Below are positions 1 through 12,300 of a stretch of 64,000 bases of DNA, in pieces. The DNA is from Zychaea mexicana (lineage: Eukaryota > Mucoromycota > Mucoromycetes > Mucorales > Lichtheimiaceae). The stretch is from positions 186,001 to 250,000 of the forward strand of contig NW_026516673.1 of NCBI RefSeq assembly GCF_025766255.1. The letters run 5' to 3'. Within the stretch, counting starts at the first letter, position 1, and the number at the start of each line of letters is the position of its first letter. Under the pieces are notes generated by a model. It searched no databases, was not told where the DNA came from, and was given only the letters and a program-made list of their open reading frames with translations. The position numbers were made by a program, and so were the translations under genes.

Positions 1-520
1 GGAGTAATACCATTTCTTCTCTTAAAGAAAAAAACATAACATGTTCGTTAGGACACAATCACGCATTACTGGAAAATATAAAGATGAGCCACAGCCATAC
101 TTACATTACCATTCGCTCTACTACATGTATGTATGCTCACATGCTTTCTTTTCCATATCACAATCCCACAATCACAGAACACTGCTAACTTTTTTAAAAA
201 GTGTTCATTGTATACCATCATTACAGCTCTTTGTGATACATCAACCGTTTTCATGCATCTTAATCTTCCTGTTTCTCATTGTTATCCAGCACTTTATAAG
301 ATTGAAATTTCGTGTACGCATATACTGCAGCAAGTAATACAAGCCTATTCTTTGCCGTTCTTGACAAGCAAAGCTTGCAAAAAGTGACGACCGTTGGGAT
401 CGGCAGAATTCTCAATGGTATTGACGTTGCAACTAGGCCTAGAATTTCGTGTTGAGGAATTTATTTATTTTCGCTCTCCCTCTTTTTCTTTTTCTCCCCG
501 CTGTTTTTTCTCTCCGGAAG

Positions 521-1829
521 ATGCGTTCATTCAGTGCATTTTGTGGTAAGCGAAGATAAAGCATACTAAGAGAAATTACGAATGCGGTTACTGATTATCT
601 TTCCCTCTAGTATTACTGGGCTTATGCGTGATACTATGCCTACAGCAAGTGCGCGCTGATGATGGTAAGGAAAAAGAGAGTAGGAGAGAAAGCAAGAGAA
701 TAGCATCTAACTGCTATCGTATTTCCATGGTTGTTTACAGGCACCATGCTTCTGCCCATTTGGAACCACCCAACAGATACGGCGAGTGGCACAACCAATC
801 CTGCTCCTCAAGCCACTGCCTGCGCTCATCCAGGCCATATTGCTCTTACTTATGTAAGTGATCTCCTAAGAAGGAAGAGGAGAGTATCCATACTGACCAT
901 TTACTATCGATTAGAACGAAGGACCTAGCGACGTCACCGCCAAAGTGTTGAACGGCCTGAAGGCTGGTCAGGCCAAAGCAAGCTTTTTCGTAAATGCCAC
1001 ATGGCTATACACACAGCAGTATGCCATGATTTTGCAGCGTGCCTACAACGATGGTCATTTGATTGGCATGACATACCGTGCTCCGGGCGATACCACAGAT
1101 GGCATGACAGACGAACAGATTCGATCCGACGTGACAAACTCGGCCAAGGTCATCGAAACCTTGATTGGTGTTGCACCAAAATATATCCGTTTGCATTATA
1201 CCCAGCCGGAAGATACTCGCTTGGAGAATATTGTCCGTGATATGGGCTATACCTTGGTCTACTACAATTTGGACACCCAGGATTACAACTTTAAAAGCAA
1301 TCCAAAGGGAATTGCAGAATTATACCAGACCACGTTTGATAAGCAACTGGATACTTACGATTCCAAGGGTTCGTTTATTTCTGTCCAATATGATATCCCT
1401 GATACTGGCTCGTGGCAGGCAATCTATGATACCATTAATCAGGTTGACACTGCTGGTTACAAGTTGGTGCGATTGGATGGCTGCTTGAATGATAAGCAAC
1501 CCTACAAAGAATGTATGTCGTCCTTTTCGGAATGTCATAGTGTGTGTGTGTGTATACGTGTGTGTGCGGGGGAAATTTTGCTAACTATAGAAAATATAGC
1601 TGCATCATCAAAGAAGGCCATTAGCGATAAGCACTCGTTCGGCACATCGGGTTACAAGGAAGGGCAAGTTCACGCAGAAAAGCCTGCCAGTATGATGAAT
1701 GATGATAATGCTACTAGTGATAGTGGAGAGGATGGTTCCACCACTAAGAACGAAAATACCGGCTCTATCACAGTGTCGAGCTGGATCTCTTTATTCATCT
1801 TTGTGCTGGCCATTAACGTACTAGCTTAA
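521..1829 (+). CDS. GPI-anchored NodB-fold (polysaccharide deacetylase-like) protein, probable pseudoenzyme
   Basis: Five exons (521-545, 611-664, 741-853, 915-1512, 1600-1829) join in phase to 339 codons. The first 26 residues form a signal peptide (hydrophobic core VLLGLCVILCL, likely cut after VRA). A NodB homology domain follows at about residues 58-250, and the protein ends in a Ser/Thr-rich stalk and a hydrophobic tail (SLFIFVLAINVLA) typical of a GPI signal, so it should sit at the plasma membrane or wall. Active chitin deacetylases carry T-F-D-D, H-x3-H, R-x-P-Y and a late L-H-D motif. Here these read T-Y-N-E (residues 63-66), T-x3-P (117-121), R-L-H-Y and Q-Y-D, so the Asp base, the metal-binding His pair and the catalytic His are absent. 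The fold is still clear (SFFVNATW; LDTQDY). I infer a non-catalytic, perhaps chitin- or chitosan-binding, wall protein. The last intron contains a TG run. Confidence 0.8.
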
Positions 1830-2017
1830 ATAATGATATTCTCCCATATTTCACCCATACTAGTTTTTTTTCTTTTACTTCGCGTATATATCCCAGTAAT
1901 AAAGTAATTTCTAAGGCAGAAATGCTATAAAAGTGGGCTTACAAGTCATGTGAACGAGCCGATTTTTTTAACCAGTTTCAACTGTCAACATTTTTATTCC
2001 ACGTTGGACACCCTCCA

Positions 2018-5000
2018 ATGCCGGATTCATTGGAAGCAGCTGCCATTGAAGAGCTGGTTCTTCACGGATCAAAAGGTTAGCACAGCAAAACGGCACCTGC
2101 GCTTAAATTTAATGGTACATAGTTCCTAATTCTCCTTATTCAACAGGCTGCCCTTTCGGCACGTTGTGGTCCTCTTTGAAGAAGAAAAAGAATGCGTCGC
2201 CAAAGACACTTTTGAAAGCTTTTTTCAAAAACGATTCGGTTGAGCTATACGAGGTAATTCATCCCAGATCTCATAATTGTCTTTAAAGAGGTGGTTTTTT
2301 TAATAAACCAGTTCATTGCTGTAGAACGACCAATGTGTAGACAAGTGCGATCACTCAAACGACAAACTTCATGTAATCGCTTCCGCAGACCTACGTAGAA
2401 AGATCTTGATGCGAGAACTCAAGGTACTCTCCTTTTATTTAAGAGATAGGATTTACAGCGTCGTGTAAGCAAAAGAACTCATGTGTGCATGACGATCTAT
2501 TTATCAACAGAACCGTAAAGCAGTTGTATCTGACGACGCGTTTCGAGTACTTGAGCATATTGCGAGCATGCGCCATGACGGCATAACCCAAATACAACTA
2601 TCAAAGGATATGGGTTTGACAAGTGCTACGATATACACGCGAGTTAAACGATTAGAAAACCTTGGTTTAATGTAACTTTTTTCATGTATTATGCTTTTGC
2701 ATGATTGAAACTCTAATAACCTGTTCTTTTTCCGCAGTGTACGACATTCTGCTTCGCATGAGAAAACGTATACGCAAATGTGTTATCACATCCGATTCAC
2801 ACCGAGCGACGACGACCAAACCAGTATCATTAGCAGCAACGGCATGATTCTTCACGAAATGGTTGATCGTAAAATAGTCAAAGTGCTTGCAAACGCCGAG
2901 GACCACATGATACCATTGACGGACGTCTTCAATGCTTTGGTAAATACATATACACCGTTCTTTTACATAATCGTGCGCTTGCACAACTGCTGAGTAACCG
3001 ACTAAAAAATTGACTCGTTAGGGTATGACGACGGAAAAGCATATTGCGTGGATGCGTAACCATATTGTCAAACGAGTTGAGCAAGGGGTTTTTGAAAAAG
3101 TCAAAGTGGTCGCAAGCAACAAGCGAGTAGTTTATTTAAAATGGATTGCACCATTGTCCTCAATCGCAAAGCCCCAAAAGACGTCGGCTGAAAACCGTGA
3201 TCAAGAGCGACCAGATGCATCGCTGCATGGTGAGGAACTGTCAAATGTTATTCTGGAGCGTGTCGAAAAAAATCCTGGAGCTACTACCAAGGTAAAAAGC
3301 ATGTTATTCATCTGAAGATTGCCGAATTGCGTATTCAAGAGGATTGGGCTTTTCTTTTATCTCCACTCATATATAAAACAATAGGATTTATATGAACTGA
3401 TACCCAACGCCAAATGGACGAATCTACGGAAATCACTTCATTTCGCTGTACAAAAGCACACAAAATATCGATTATATACCGTTATTGAATCACAAGGTCG
3501 CACGCGCCATTATCGCTACTATACTCGTGACGGGATCAAACAATATTACAATAATCGAGGCGAATCTGCTGAATTGAGTGATGAGGGTAGGGACAACAAT
3601 GATAAGCACTCCAACAGTAATACATCCTCAACAGGCAAAAAGCGAAAGCGTGGAGATGGCAATGGATCGATAGATACACAGCGCCAAACCGACAATAACG
3701 AAATGGGGAATAGCAGTAGCAACAACATAAAGCGACAACGCCATGAGGAAGAAAGTAGCGATCTCTTAACCAATTTATTAAATACGAACGATCAACCGAT
3801 TACCAAGAACAAGGATTCACAGATCCAGCCTATGAAAGGCTCCAATATCACCGCTAATAAACGGAAGCAAGCTATGTCAATGATTGTTCTACGTGATAAG
3901 GTGCGGGAGATTGACCATAGTTTACGGGATGAAATCGCAGCTGCCGCAGGAGAGGCAAAAGATGCCCCACCCATTGCTCGACCAACAATGATACGGTTGG
4001 CGGAAGGGTTGCATAACAGCAAAACCATACGTCTTGTGCGATCTGCTGTGCCAGTCTATGGTGGTGGAATGGAGAACAAGGTCTTACTCTTACATCCGGA
4101 TTTGAATCAAAACGATGCCCTGGTGAAGCAATACCTCGATCATGCTCGTACGAACAAAGCAATCCACCCTCATCCAGCAAAGCGAAGAGCAATTTCGGAA
4201 ATTCAAATTCCCAGCAATAGCAATGATTCACCGAGCGTAACGACGGTGTCGTCAGAACAACACGTATCGCGCAACATCATCCACTTGGCACCGGAAAAAC
4301 ACTGGCGAGAAGTAGCGCAACGGCATGGATGGATTCAGTCTAAGTGGTTACGAGCCAAGCTACTGCACGAATATCTTTTTAATCAACACAAGGATTTGAT
4401 CCGTTTGGGTGATCTTCTCAATGAACTGCCTCTCAAAGTCTATTGCCAAATGATTGGACTATACCGTCACAGCGATAAAGTCGAAGCGTTCATGCGTACC
4501 ACACAAAAAGATATGCCGCTCGCCAACTTGCCGCGAGATATTGAGACGGAGATGATAACGAGTCGATACCGATTACGTCTACAGCTTTCTGGGTTAGTCG
4601 ATGTACTTGAAGCACTGGAATTACTGGAACGCGTGAACACTGGCATAGTGCCATCCAGCGACACAACGGTTCGGCTGCTCAACATTGGCAAAATCAGAGA
4701 CTTTAGCGTTGAACAATGGCCAGTGATACAAACATTTGAGCTCGGTACCTCAAAGGATATCCACGACTTCTGGAAAGAGCTACAGTTCGTTTGTACCTCT
4801 TCAGATACTGCCAAAAATATTAAAACCGGGCATATTTTGGATACAATCTTGGTACCACATACATGGAGCAGCATGACGATGCTGACACAAGAACAGCGGA
4901 ATACACTTGACCAACACCTGGGTTGCTCACAAGAAATGGCGCCTGTCGATGATGTACCACTTATTGCTCATTTGTCTCGGACACTCGGCTTGCCTCAAAA

Positions 5001-7505
5001 ACGCATCAAAAATTATTATGATGGGTATATGCGCGCCCATAACAAGCAAAAAACAGTAAATGTTAAGTCACCAAAACGAATGATGGTGAGCGACCTGATC
5101 CGATCTGGTCGTACTTTTGATCCTGCACCCGCAACCTACATGTCTACACGCACTGAAGAACGTACCTTTGCACCGACGCGCAAATTTATACGGAGCCGGA
5201 CTCCCCGTACAGGTATGACAGTAAAAGAAGCGACATTTATGTGTGTTTGAAAAACTAAGAATGGAAAAAAAGAAAAACTACCCGATAGCACAACCAAGCA
5301 ACCACCCCAACGATGGCCTGAAGTTGAACACGATGCTCTCATACATACTTTTGCAATTATGCGGCATCGAGCGGAGACTAATAAAACGACATTTTCGTGG
5401 ATGCCTATTACTCAAGTGATGAAGAACCGAGAACCAGATGTTTGTCGGCGACGAATATCTCACCTGAAAGAGACGTGGCCACGATTTCATGATCACATAG
5501 AGATTCTCAAACGTAAATGGGCCGAGATTTATGCACATGGTATTGCTACGGGTGAGCTTGTTGACGGACGACCTTGGGACTGGCTTAACTTTGACTTACT
5601 TGGTCAATTAAAGTATTTTATCGTCAAGTTACAAGAGACCGAGAATGGAAGGCAAGTTGTATAACACGTTTATATGAAAATTACTTACAAGAAGCTAACA
5701 TTCACAGCAGTTCGACCCCTTTACCTAGTAATACTGAACTTCTGAAAACTAAATACCAAGTCATAACAAGTCGTTTGCCGATATCAAAAATACGACCTGC
5801 TGTTCTGGATTCACATTTGTGTGACTCTTTAAAAGATAAGGACGGATTATCAAATACTGAGTTATTGGCTACAGTGGTGCTCAGGGTAAGTAATGTTGTC
5901 AATCATTGTGAGAATGATATTAGGAGGTTAACCGTTGAAATCTTTAGATGGTCTTTATGATGCCTCAGGATACATACGATGCTGAGAAAGCTCGTGCTCT
6001 TTTTCGACCATTTTCTGAGAAAACTGTCGAGCGTGCTCTACAATATCTACGCGCTGCTGGTGCTTTAATAATCATGCGAAAAAATTATAATCGGCTTATA
6101 CCTGGCCAAGTATACAATGTGTCTGAAAAGTATGTTTCTGCATTTGCCAATGTTTTTGTGTGTATTGCTAACATGGAAAGTACTGTTGCTAGGTTTATAC
6201 GAATGTTTACTAGCGAGCGCTTTCCAAGGAGTATGCTGGACCAAGCCAACGATTTTTACAACAACAAATTACGTGATGACAAAGAGTTACCAAGCAGAAT
6301 GACATCTGGGTCCATGGTCGTGCTTTTAGATATGATATCTAATGAAGAGGTAAAAGAAAGCAATCTGATGTTGCTTTGGTAGTCACTAATAAGCACTCGT
6401 ATATATGTAGCTTGCACTTCACATGACATCGGTTGCTCGTTATTCAAAAACTCATAAATCTGTCTATTACCCACGGATAAAGCATGGTATATTCTCTTTG
6501 TATAGTATTTTCGGGAATGTAAACAAGTCAAATTAACTAACGGTTGGTGTCTGTTTTCTAGATGCCCTGGCAAATGCCTTGATCGAGCAAAGTCTAGCGT
6601 TCGCTACGACTATTTCGCGTAAAGATGATACCCGACATTTTATTACTACACCTAGTAATGGCAATGTAACGATACCCAAATCTGAAGAAATTAAAAAAAT
6701 AATATCCAATCTATCTGTACAAGCACGATGTGTCTATCAGACCCTGGAAGAATTTGGTGCTGCTGGTGCTACGCTGGTGATGCTTCAGGTAGATATCACA
6801 GTTTGCTCGCAGAATTTGTTTTGTTTACTCATTTCCACGTAAAATGAAATAGAAACATGTTCAGGACATGAACAGTCAAGATATTATCAAAAACGTCGAA
6901 CAACTCAAGTCGGATAATCTAGTGCACCAAGTTGGATTTGAGGATGATAAGTTTGTGACCGCTGGCCATGCACCGATTTGGTTCGTTGAACCAGCACCAC
7001 ATCGATACTTGAAACCGCGAATGTGGTACTTTGTCGACGGGAGCGTGAACCAGGACGTGTTTCAAGGATGTGTACGCAAACTTGTGCTGCTTATCACTGA
7101 AAAGCCGGGTATATCCTTGGTAAGGATTCTTTATTTACTTATTTTTTTGAGTGCGAGGAAAAAGGAATTTATTGGATAGATGATACCATAGGCACAAATT
7201 CAATCGTCATTCAATGGATACTTGACCGTTGCCGAACTGGAGGATCTTTTACAACATCTATCCGAAAAAATGGTGATTAAAAGCGAGAGCTATGTTCAGT
7301 ATAAAAGGCCAAAAGGATTTGATGGGTTGTTCAAAACTTCTTCTGTCCTAAAGAAGATTGGTATGTTATCCTGTTTTCCTGGGTAGAAGGCGAAGTTTGG
7401 ATGAGCTCTAACCTATGTTTGATTTTAGGACCGAACGAAATCAAACAGAATGCAACAAAGCATTACTGGCTTCGTGACGGGTTCCATCCATGGATGGTTA
7501 GTTAA
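2018..7505 (+). CDS. TFIIIC large subunit, B-block binding (Tfc3/GTF3C1-like)
   Basis: Fifteen exons (2018-2075, 2147-2253, 2325-2423, 2511-2671, 2738-2939, 3022-3291, 3385-5212, 5273-5651, 5708-5885, 5948-6349, 6411-6486, 6562-6788, 6865-7119, 7192-7360, 7429-7505) join without a phase conflict to 1,495 residues. The N-terminus resembles the family start (EELVLHGSKGCPFGTLWSSL). A winged helix at about residues 95-150 (ITQIQLSKDMGLTSATIY) matches the B-block-binding domain. Residues 360-430 are a charged Asn/Ser-rich linker, and a Myb/SANT-like segment beginning RWPEVEHDALIHTF lies near residue 920. TFIIIC binds the internal B box of tRNA genes in the nucleus and recruits TFIIIB for RNA polymerase III. 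The length lies between yeast Tfc3 and human GTF3C1. Exon 11 is only 76 bases long and was recovered because it repairs the phase. Intron 8 starts with GC instead of GT. Confidence 0.85.
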
Positions 7506-8195
7506 AAAGTAACATGTAATGAACAGTTGTATATACATGCACCCATTTTTTTTATTGAGATTTGATGCCAATATATTTGCTTGTCTAAAAGTTTACTTGC
7601 TTCGTTTGTATAAGATTATCAGCCAATTAATTTCTGCCTTTCTTACTGACCGCCATTGGTGTCTTCACTAAAGCTGATTGACATTGGGATTGTCGAATTG
7701 GAATGTTATCACGATATGATCTTGTGCACCGCTCGCTTAGTTTATTTGCAATTAGATGATACTGTAAGTAACCACATCCTATTAATCCTACGAGAAGAGG
7801 ACCGGTTGCATCTGCTGTAGGCATAATATAAACTACTGTCAAGATATCACTTTCTCCGTCAATTAAAAATAAAGTGCTTTCTGGTCAAGCACTGTACAGA
7901 TCTTTCCATATACCCTCATTTCCTATAAGCTGTGCCAGGCATACCCTTTCCATGTTATGAAGTCTTTTGATTTATGCTATGTGAATTGAAAGAAGCTGTC
8001 GGATTATTACAGTGATGGTGGCGTTGATTAAGCACTAGTGCTTTCACATTGAAAGCTGATTCATAATTTGAATACAATAAGATCAATATAGCAATCTAGA
8101 TAATATATATATATATATATATGTCATATACCCACTTTATTAGTATATCTAGAGAAATGGCTTAGTGTATACACATGATGCATACATATGGATAT
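7506..8195. other. Intergenic, no gene seen
   Basis: AT-rich spacer between the TFIIIC gene and the inverted-repeat element. It holds a short (TA)n tract near 8102-8122. The open frames here have no recognisable family and no convincing splice context. Confidence 0.6.
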
Positions 8196-8203
8196 TAGAT
8201 ATA
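8196..8203. repeat. Target site duplication, left copy
   Basis: TAGATATA immediately precedes the element end GGGAATTAC; an identical 8-mer follows the other end. Confidence 0.85.
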
Positions 8204-9140
8204 GGGAATTACTACGCGCACGACAAAAATTGACCTCGCGCACGACATTTTTTTTGGTAGTTTAGTATTCCGCAGTTGTCGTGCGCACCGTCTCTTGCAC
8301 AGCCTGAAAGACCCGCGCACGACAAAATCTGATCTCGCGCAACGTCAATTTTTTTTGGCAGTTGTCGTGCGCACGGTCTCTCGCACAGTTTGAAAGACCC
8401 GCGCACGACAAAATCTGATCTCGCGCAACGACAATTTTTTTTTGGCAGTTGTCGTGCGCACGGTCTCTCGCACAGTTTGAAAGACACTGCGCACGACAGA
8501 ACTATGATGATATATGCCGAGTAACTGGAACATTAACATACCGTGTATCCAAATGGCAAGCAAACAACTTTGTGCCAACATAAGTATTATAATATAGTGA
8601 AGCACAAGCGAGACGATTTCTTAGTCAACACAAAAAGACGTAGCCAAGACCATAGAAAAGTGGGTAGACGGTGCACCAAGTGTTTTCACCAATTTAATAT
8701 CAATGACGATGGTATTGGCTGCAAAGACACATCCTGTGTTTCGTGTTCCAAAACTTGCCACAGCTAGGGCTGTCATGTAATTCTATTCAAATAAAATTAT
8801 TTTTGACGGTCAGTGTAATATTCGACGTATATATAACGAAAGATGATAATAATGTGTCAACCAAATTGTTGAATATTTGGAGGGCGAAGAACAAGAACAA
8901 TTAAATCCGGAGACAAGGCACAAGAGCTTAAATATGAGACAAGAAGAACATAAATCGTCGAGTACGTTGAGGTAAACGACAACCGCCAAAAAAAATTGTC
9001 GTTGCGCGAGATCAGATTTTGTCGTGCGCGGGTCTTTCAGGCTGTGCAAGAGACGGTGCGCACGACAACTGCGGAATACTAAACTACCAAAAAAAATGTC
9101 GTGCGCGAGGTCAATTTTTGTCGTGCGCGTAGTAATTCCC
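8204..9140. mobile_element. Non-autonomous inverted-repeat DNA transposon (hAT-like MITE/foldback)
   Basis: The two ends, GGGAATTACTACGCGCACGA at 8204 and its reverse complement ending at 9140, are perfect inverted repeats that continue for roughly 160 bp into the element. Perfect 8-bp copies of TAGATATA flank it. An 8-bp duplication is the hallmark of the hAT superfamily, although P and Merlin elements can also give 8. No transposase is encoded. The termini are packed with both orientations of TGTCGTGCGC, like the subterminal transposase-binding motifs of hAT elements. The left arm carries extra tandem copies of an 86-87 bp unit that the right arm lacks. The central 8505-8980 region is unrelated AT-rich sequence with a short Cys-containing frame. 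The element stands as an intact recent-looking insertion 40 bp from a LINE. Confidence 0.85.
8272..8500. repeat. Tandem 86/87-bp subterminal units in the left arm of the element
   Basis: Units start at 8272, 8358 and 8445 (the last partial), each beginning GCAGTTGTCGTGCGCAC and including TCTCGCGCAACG plus a T-run. The right arm of the same element has one such unit, at about 8990-9075 in inverted orientation. Confidence 0.85.
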
Positions 9141-9148
9141 TAGATATA
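9141..9148. repeat. Target site duplication, right copy
   Basis: TAGATATA directly after the terminal GTAATTCCC; matches 8196-8203 exactly. Confidence 0.85.
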
Positions 9149-9180
9149 TGCGACCGCGCTACTACTATTAACAGCTGTAG

Positions 9181-9195
9181 TTTTTTTTTTTTTTT
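9181..9195 (-). other. Poly-A tail of the LINE
   Basis: Fifteen T on the plus strand, equal to a 3' poly-A on the element's coding strand. It marks insertion by target-primed reverse transcription. Confidence 0.8.
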
Positions 9196-9309
9196 GTATG
9201 GAGGTGTTTAAACCTCAGAAATAGTTTATTGCTGTGGGCCGTTCAAAAGAAGAGGGAAAGCACAGCGGCCTCGGAATTGTAAGGAAGGGAAGACAAGAGA
9301 TATATACAA

Positions 9310-12300
9310 TTAGAAAACATATTTTTGAATGGCTGCGACTGCTATTGATGCAATCTTTGCTGGAATGAAAGGGGAATCATTGAAAATGAGGTCCCAATGG
9401 CTTCGCCAGAGGGCCAGTAAAGTATATGCTCCAATGGATAGAAGTTGAATATGTGTGAAAGAAGAGTAGGGGGGATCACCAGTCGTGAGGAAGTGTAAGA
9501 AAGCCGATGGGCGTGGGTCGTGATAGCAAAGTTGAGTCCACACCCGTTGCCAAACTTGATACTTTTTTGGGCATAGAATTAGGAAATGAGGTAGGGTTTC
9601 GGTGTGGGATCTACAGATCCGGCATGTTGTTGATGAGATAAAGGATTGGTTCATATTGAAAAGCCTTTCAGCTGTAGGGATAGTGTTGTGGTAGATGCGA
9701 TACAGGACATTGCGGGCAGCATGGTCCATAGGTGTTCCCCAAAAGCGGATCCAGTTCCTCGCAGGTATAGTCACATTTTTGGGTGCCCGGGTCAAATGTC
9801 GTCGATATATTTTGGGTTGCCCTGTTTTGATGGCGGGATTGGTGTTGATCGCTCTTGTTAAAGGTTGGAAGTTGATTGCTCCCGGGTCACCTAGGTGACC
9901 TCCATCCGGGTGGTTTCTGGGAAGGCAGAGCCTAGCAAAGAAAGGGCGGAGGATGTATTTGAATTGAGTGACATCTTTGCGTAGTTGGTTCAATAGGGTA
10001 GGGTGTTTTATATAGTCTCCTTTTTGGCGGTCCCTGGCGCGGATATGTCCAAGAGTGGTGTCGAAAAGGAAAAAATCGTTGACGATACATTTCTTGAAAC
10101 CTGGTCGTTTTGGTGGCGGGTTTGTTGGCGACGGGCAAATGGTGGCTAGGAGTGGGACTTGTAAGACCGTGGCGGGGTTGAGATTGTGGATATCATCCCA
10201 TGAGATACTAAGGGCGTCAATAATTCGAAGGACCAAAGTCACAGGTGAAGCGGCGTCTTGATTATGGTTCTTGCGGCTGGCGGGACAGAACAGAAGCAGC
10301 CGGTGATCTGCGATAAATTTGTGCGTGGCCAGTATTCGATGTATCAGACACAAAATATGCTCTGGAAACATACCATGTTCCCCCAGCATCGGTTGTATCC
10401 ACCGCAGCTGGAGGGCATTTTGTTGTAGGGCGGGATCCAAAAGGCCAATCCCTCCTTGATGTCGTGGTAGGCAGAGTGTTTGGTAGGATACCCGCGGGAA
10501 CATGCGGTGCATGACAAAGTTGCCGATTATGCTTTTGACTTTTTGATGGAATCCGGAGAGCGGCGCACCGACGACCCTTAGTACATGCCATAGTTTCGAC
10601 AGAATAAGGGTATTCAAAGCTGTCGCACGACCACGTACGGATAGCCCTCGTTGTAGATGTTGGTTACAGTGGTTTTTAATAGCTTCCAAGAGTCGATCCA
10701 TGAAAGATTGTAGTTGCGAGCGGGATGATGAGAGCGGATATCCGAGGTAAACCACTGGATCTGGTTGGGTCCTATCGTGACAAGCTGAGATGCCATAGGG
10801 TTGTAGCCTGGTATTCCATATCGGCTGCGGTGCTCCACTGAGGGAAATGGCTTGAGTTTTTGTTTTATTGAATTTTGCATTGGAGGCTTTTTGATAAACA
10901 TCCATGTGATGGAGTACGCGACTGAGGTCTGTCGTGTCTTGTAAAAAAACACAAATGTCGTCAGCATATGCCAGTGTTTTGATGGGCTGTGGGTTGGGGA
11001 TTGATATAGTCCCTATTGGGTCGCTTGATGCAAAGGAATATCCTTGGTATGACGCATCTGTTTGCAAGGCCCTTAAGAAAAGCTCTAGAGCCAGATTAAA
11101 GAGCACTGGTGAAAGGGGATCTCCTTGGCGGAGGCCTCGTTGTTGCGGTATTGCCGGACTAAGGTGACCATTGATGTTGATTTTGATTTGCGTGGCGAAG
11201 AAGAGTGAGCTGATGCTGTTGATGAGTTGTTCTGGAAAGCCAAAGTGTTGCAAGGTTGCCCGTAGGTATTGGGGGTGAATCCGATCATACGCTTTTTCTT
11301 GATCCAAGAGCAGTCCGATGGCTGATGAGTCGTTTTCGTTAGCGTGTTCCATCACCAATCGGGCGACCAAACCATTTTCGGCGATGGACCGATTCGGCAT
11401 GAAACCCGTTTGTTGGGTGTTGATGAGAGAGGCTGCTGCTTGGACGACTCGTTGATTAAGCAGTCTTGTGAAGATCTTGGCGTCGCAGTTAATTAGGCTA
11501 ATTGGTCGCCAGTTCTTGAGAGACGTCAAATCTCCCTTCTTTGGCAGAATCCGAACACAGGTCTCTGTCCATGAAAGTGGGTAAATGCCCAGTGTCAGTG
11601 CATCTTTACAAACATGGTATATCAAATCCTTTGCTGCAGGGTGGTTAAAAACAAGCCTCCAAATGCCATACGGCAGTCCATCGGTCCCCGGGCTGCTTTG
11701 TCGTGGGACTCGTTTCGACCCTTCTTGAAGCTCTGCGAGCGTAAATGGCTCGACAAGACTGTCTCTGGTGCTGTCATCGAGGTGGACAGTTGCTGGAATG
11801 CTATTATGGAGTTGCTGCATGACGCTGTCGTCAATCGGTTCTGGCGAGTATAAATCGCGGTAGAAAGACGTCGCAGCTGTATGCATGGCTTCTGTTGTAG
11901 TGCATAGTGCCCCAGTATGTGGATGTTGTAAACTTGTAATATTGGCTTGAGAGGTTCGTTGTTGGATGGTGCGCTTGAGGTAACCTGCGGATTTTTCGCC
12001 TTGTTCCCTCCAGCGCTTGCCTGCTCGTAGGGCAAGAGTATCGCACACTTCTTGTTGTGCTGCTGAGATTTGTTGTTCAATGATGTTCAAGAACCAGGTT
12101 CGTGCCGCTGGTGTTGGATTGGACCGTAAAAATCGGTTGCGCTTCGATTGTAATTTGTTGAGGTAGGCTGAAGTACGGCTGATGCGTTGCCGGCAATATT
12201 GTTGCATTTGGTGCTTGATTAAACGCTTCAGCTCTTCCCATTGGTGCTGCGGTGTTGAATTGCTGTTGGTGTGTTCAAAGAAAGCAGTGAGTTGTGTTGC

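Noticed and set aside
1..520. Short frames before the NodB-like gene
   Set aside because: AT-rich, unrelated to known proteins; most likely the upstream region of that gene.
8102..8122. (TA)n tract as a transposon target or origin
   Set aside because: Common simple repeat; the flanking element has its own clear 8-bp target duplication 70 bp away.
8212..8605. Overlapping minus frames with repeated CERPCARQLPKK-like units
   Set aside because: They arise from the tandem 86-bp units of the inverted-repeat element and would not be genes.
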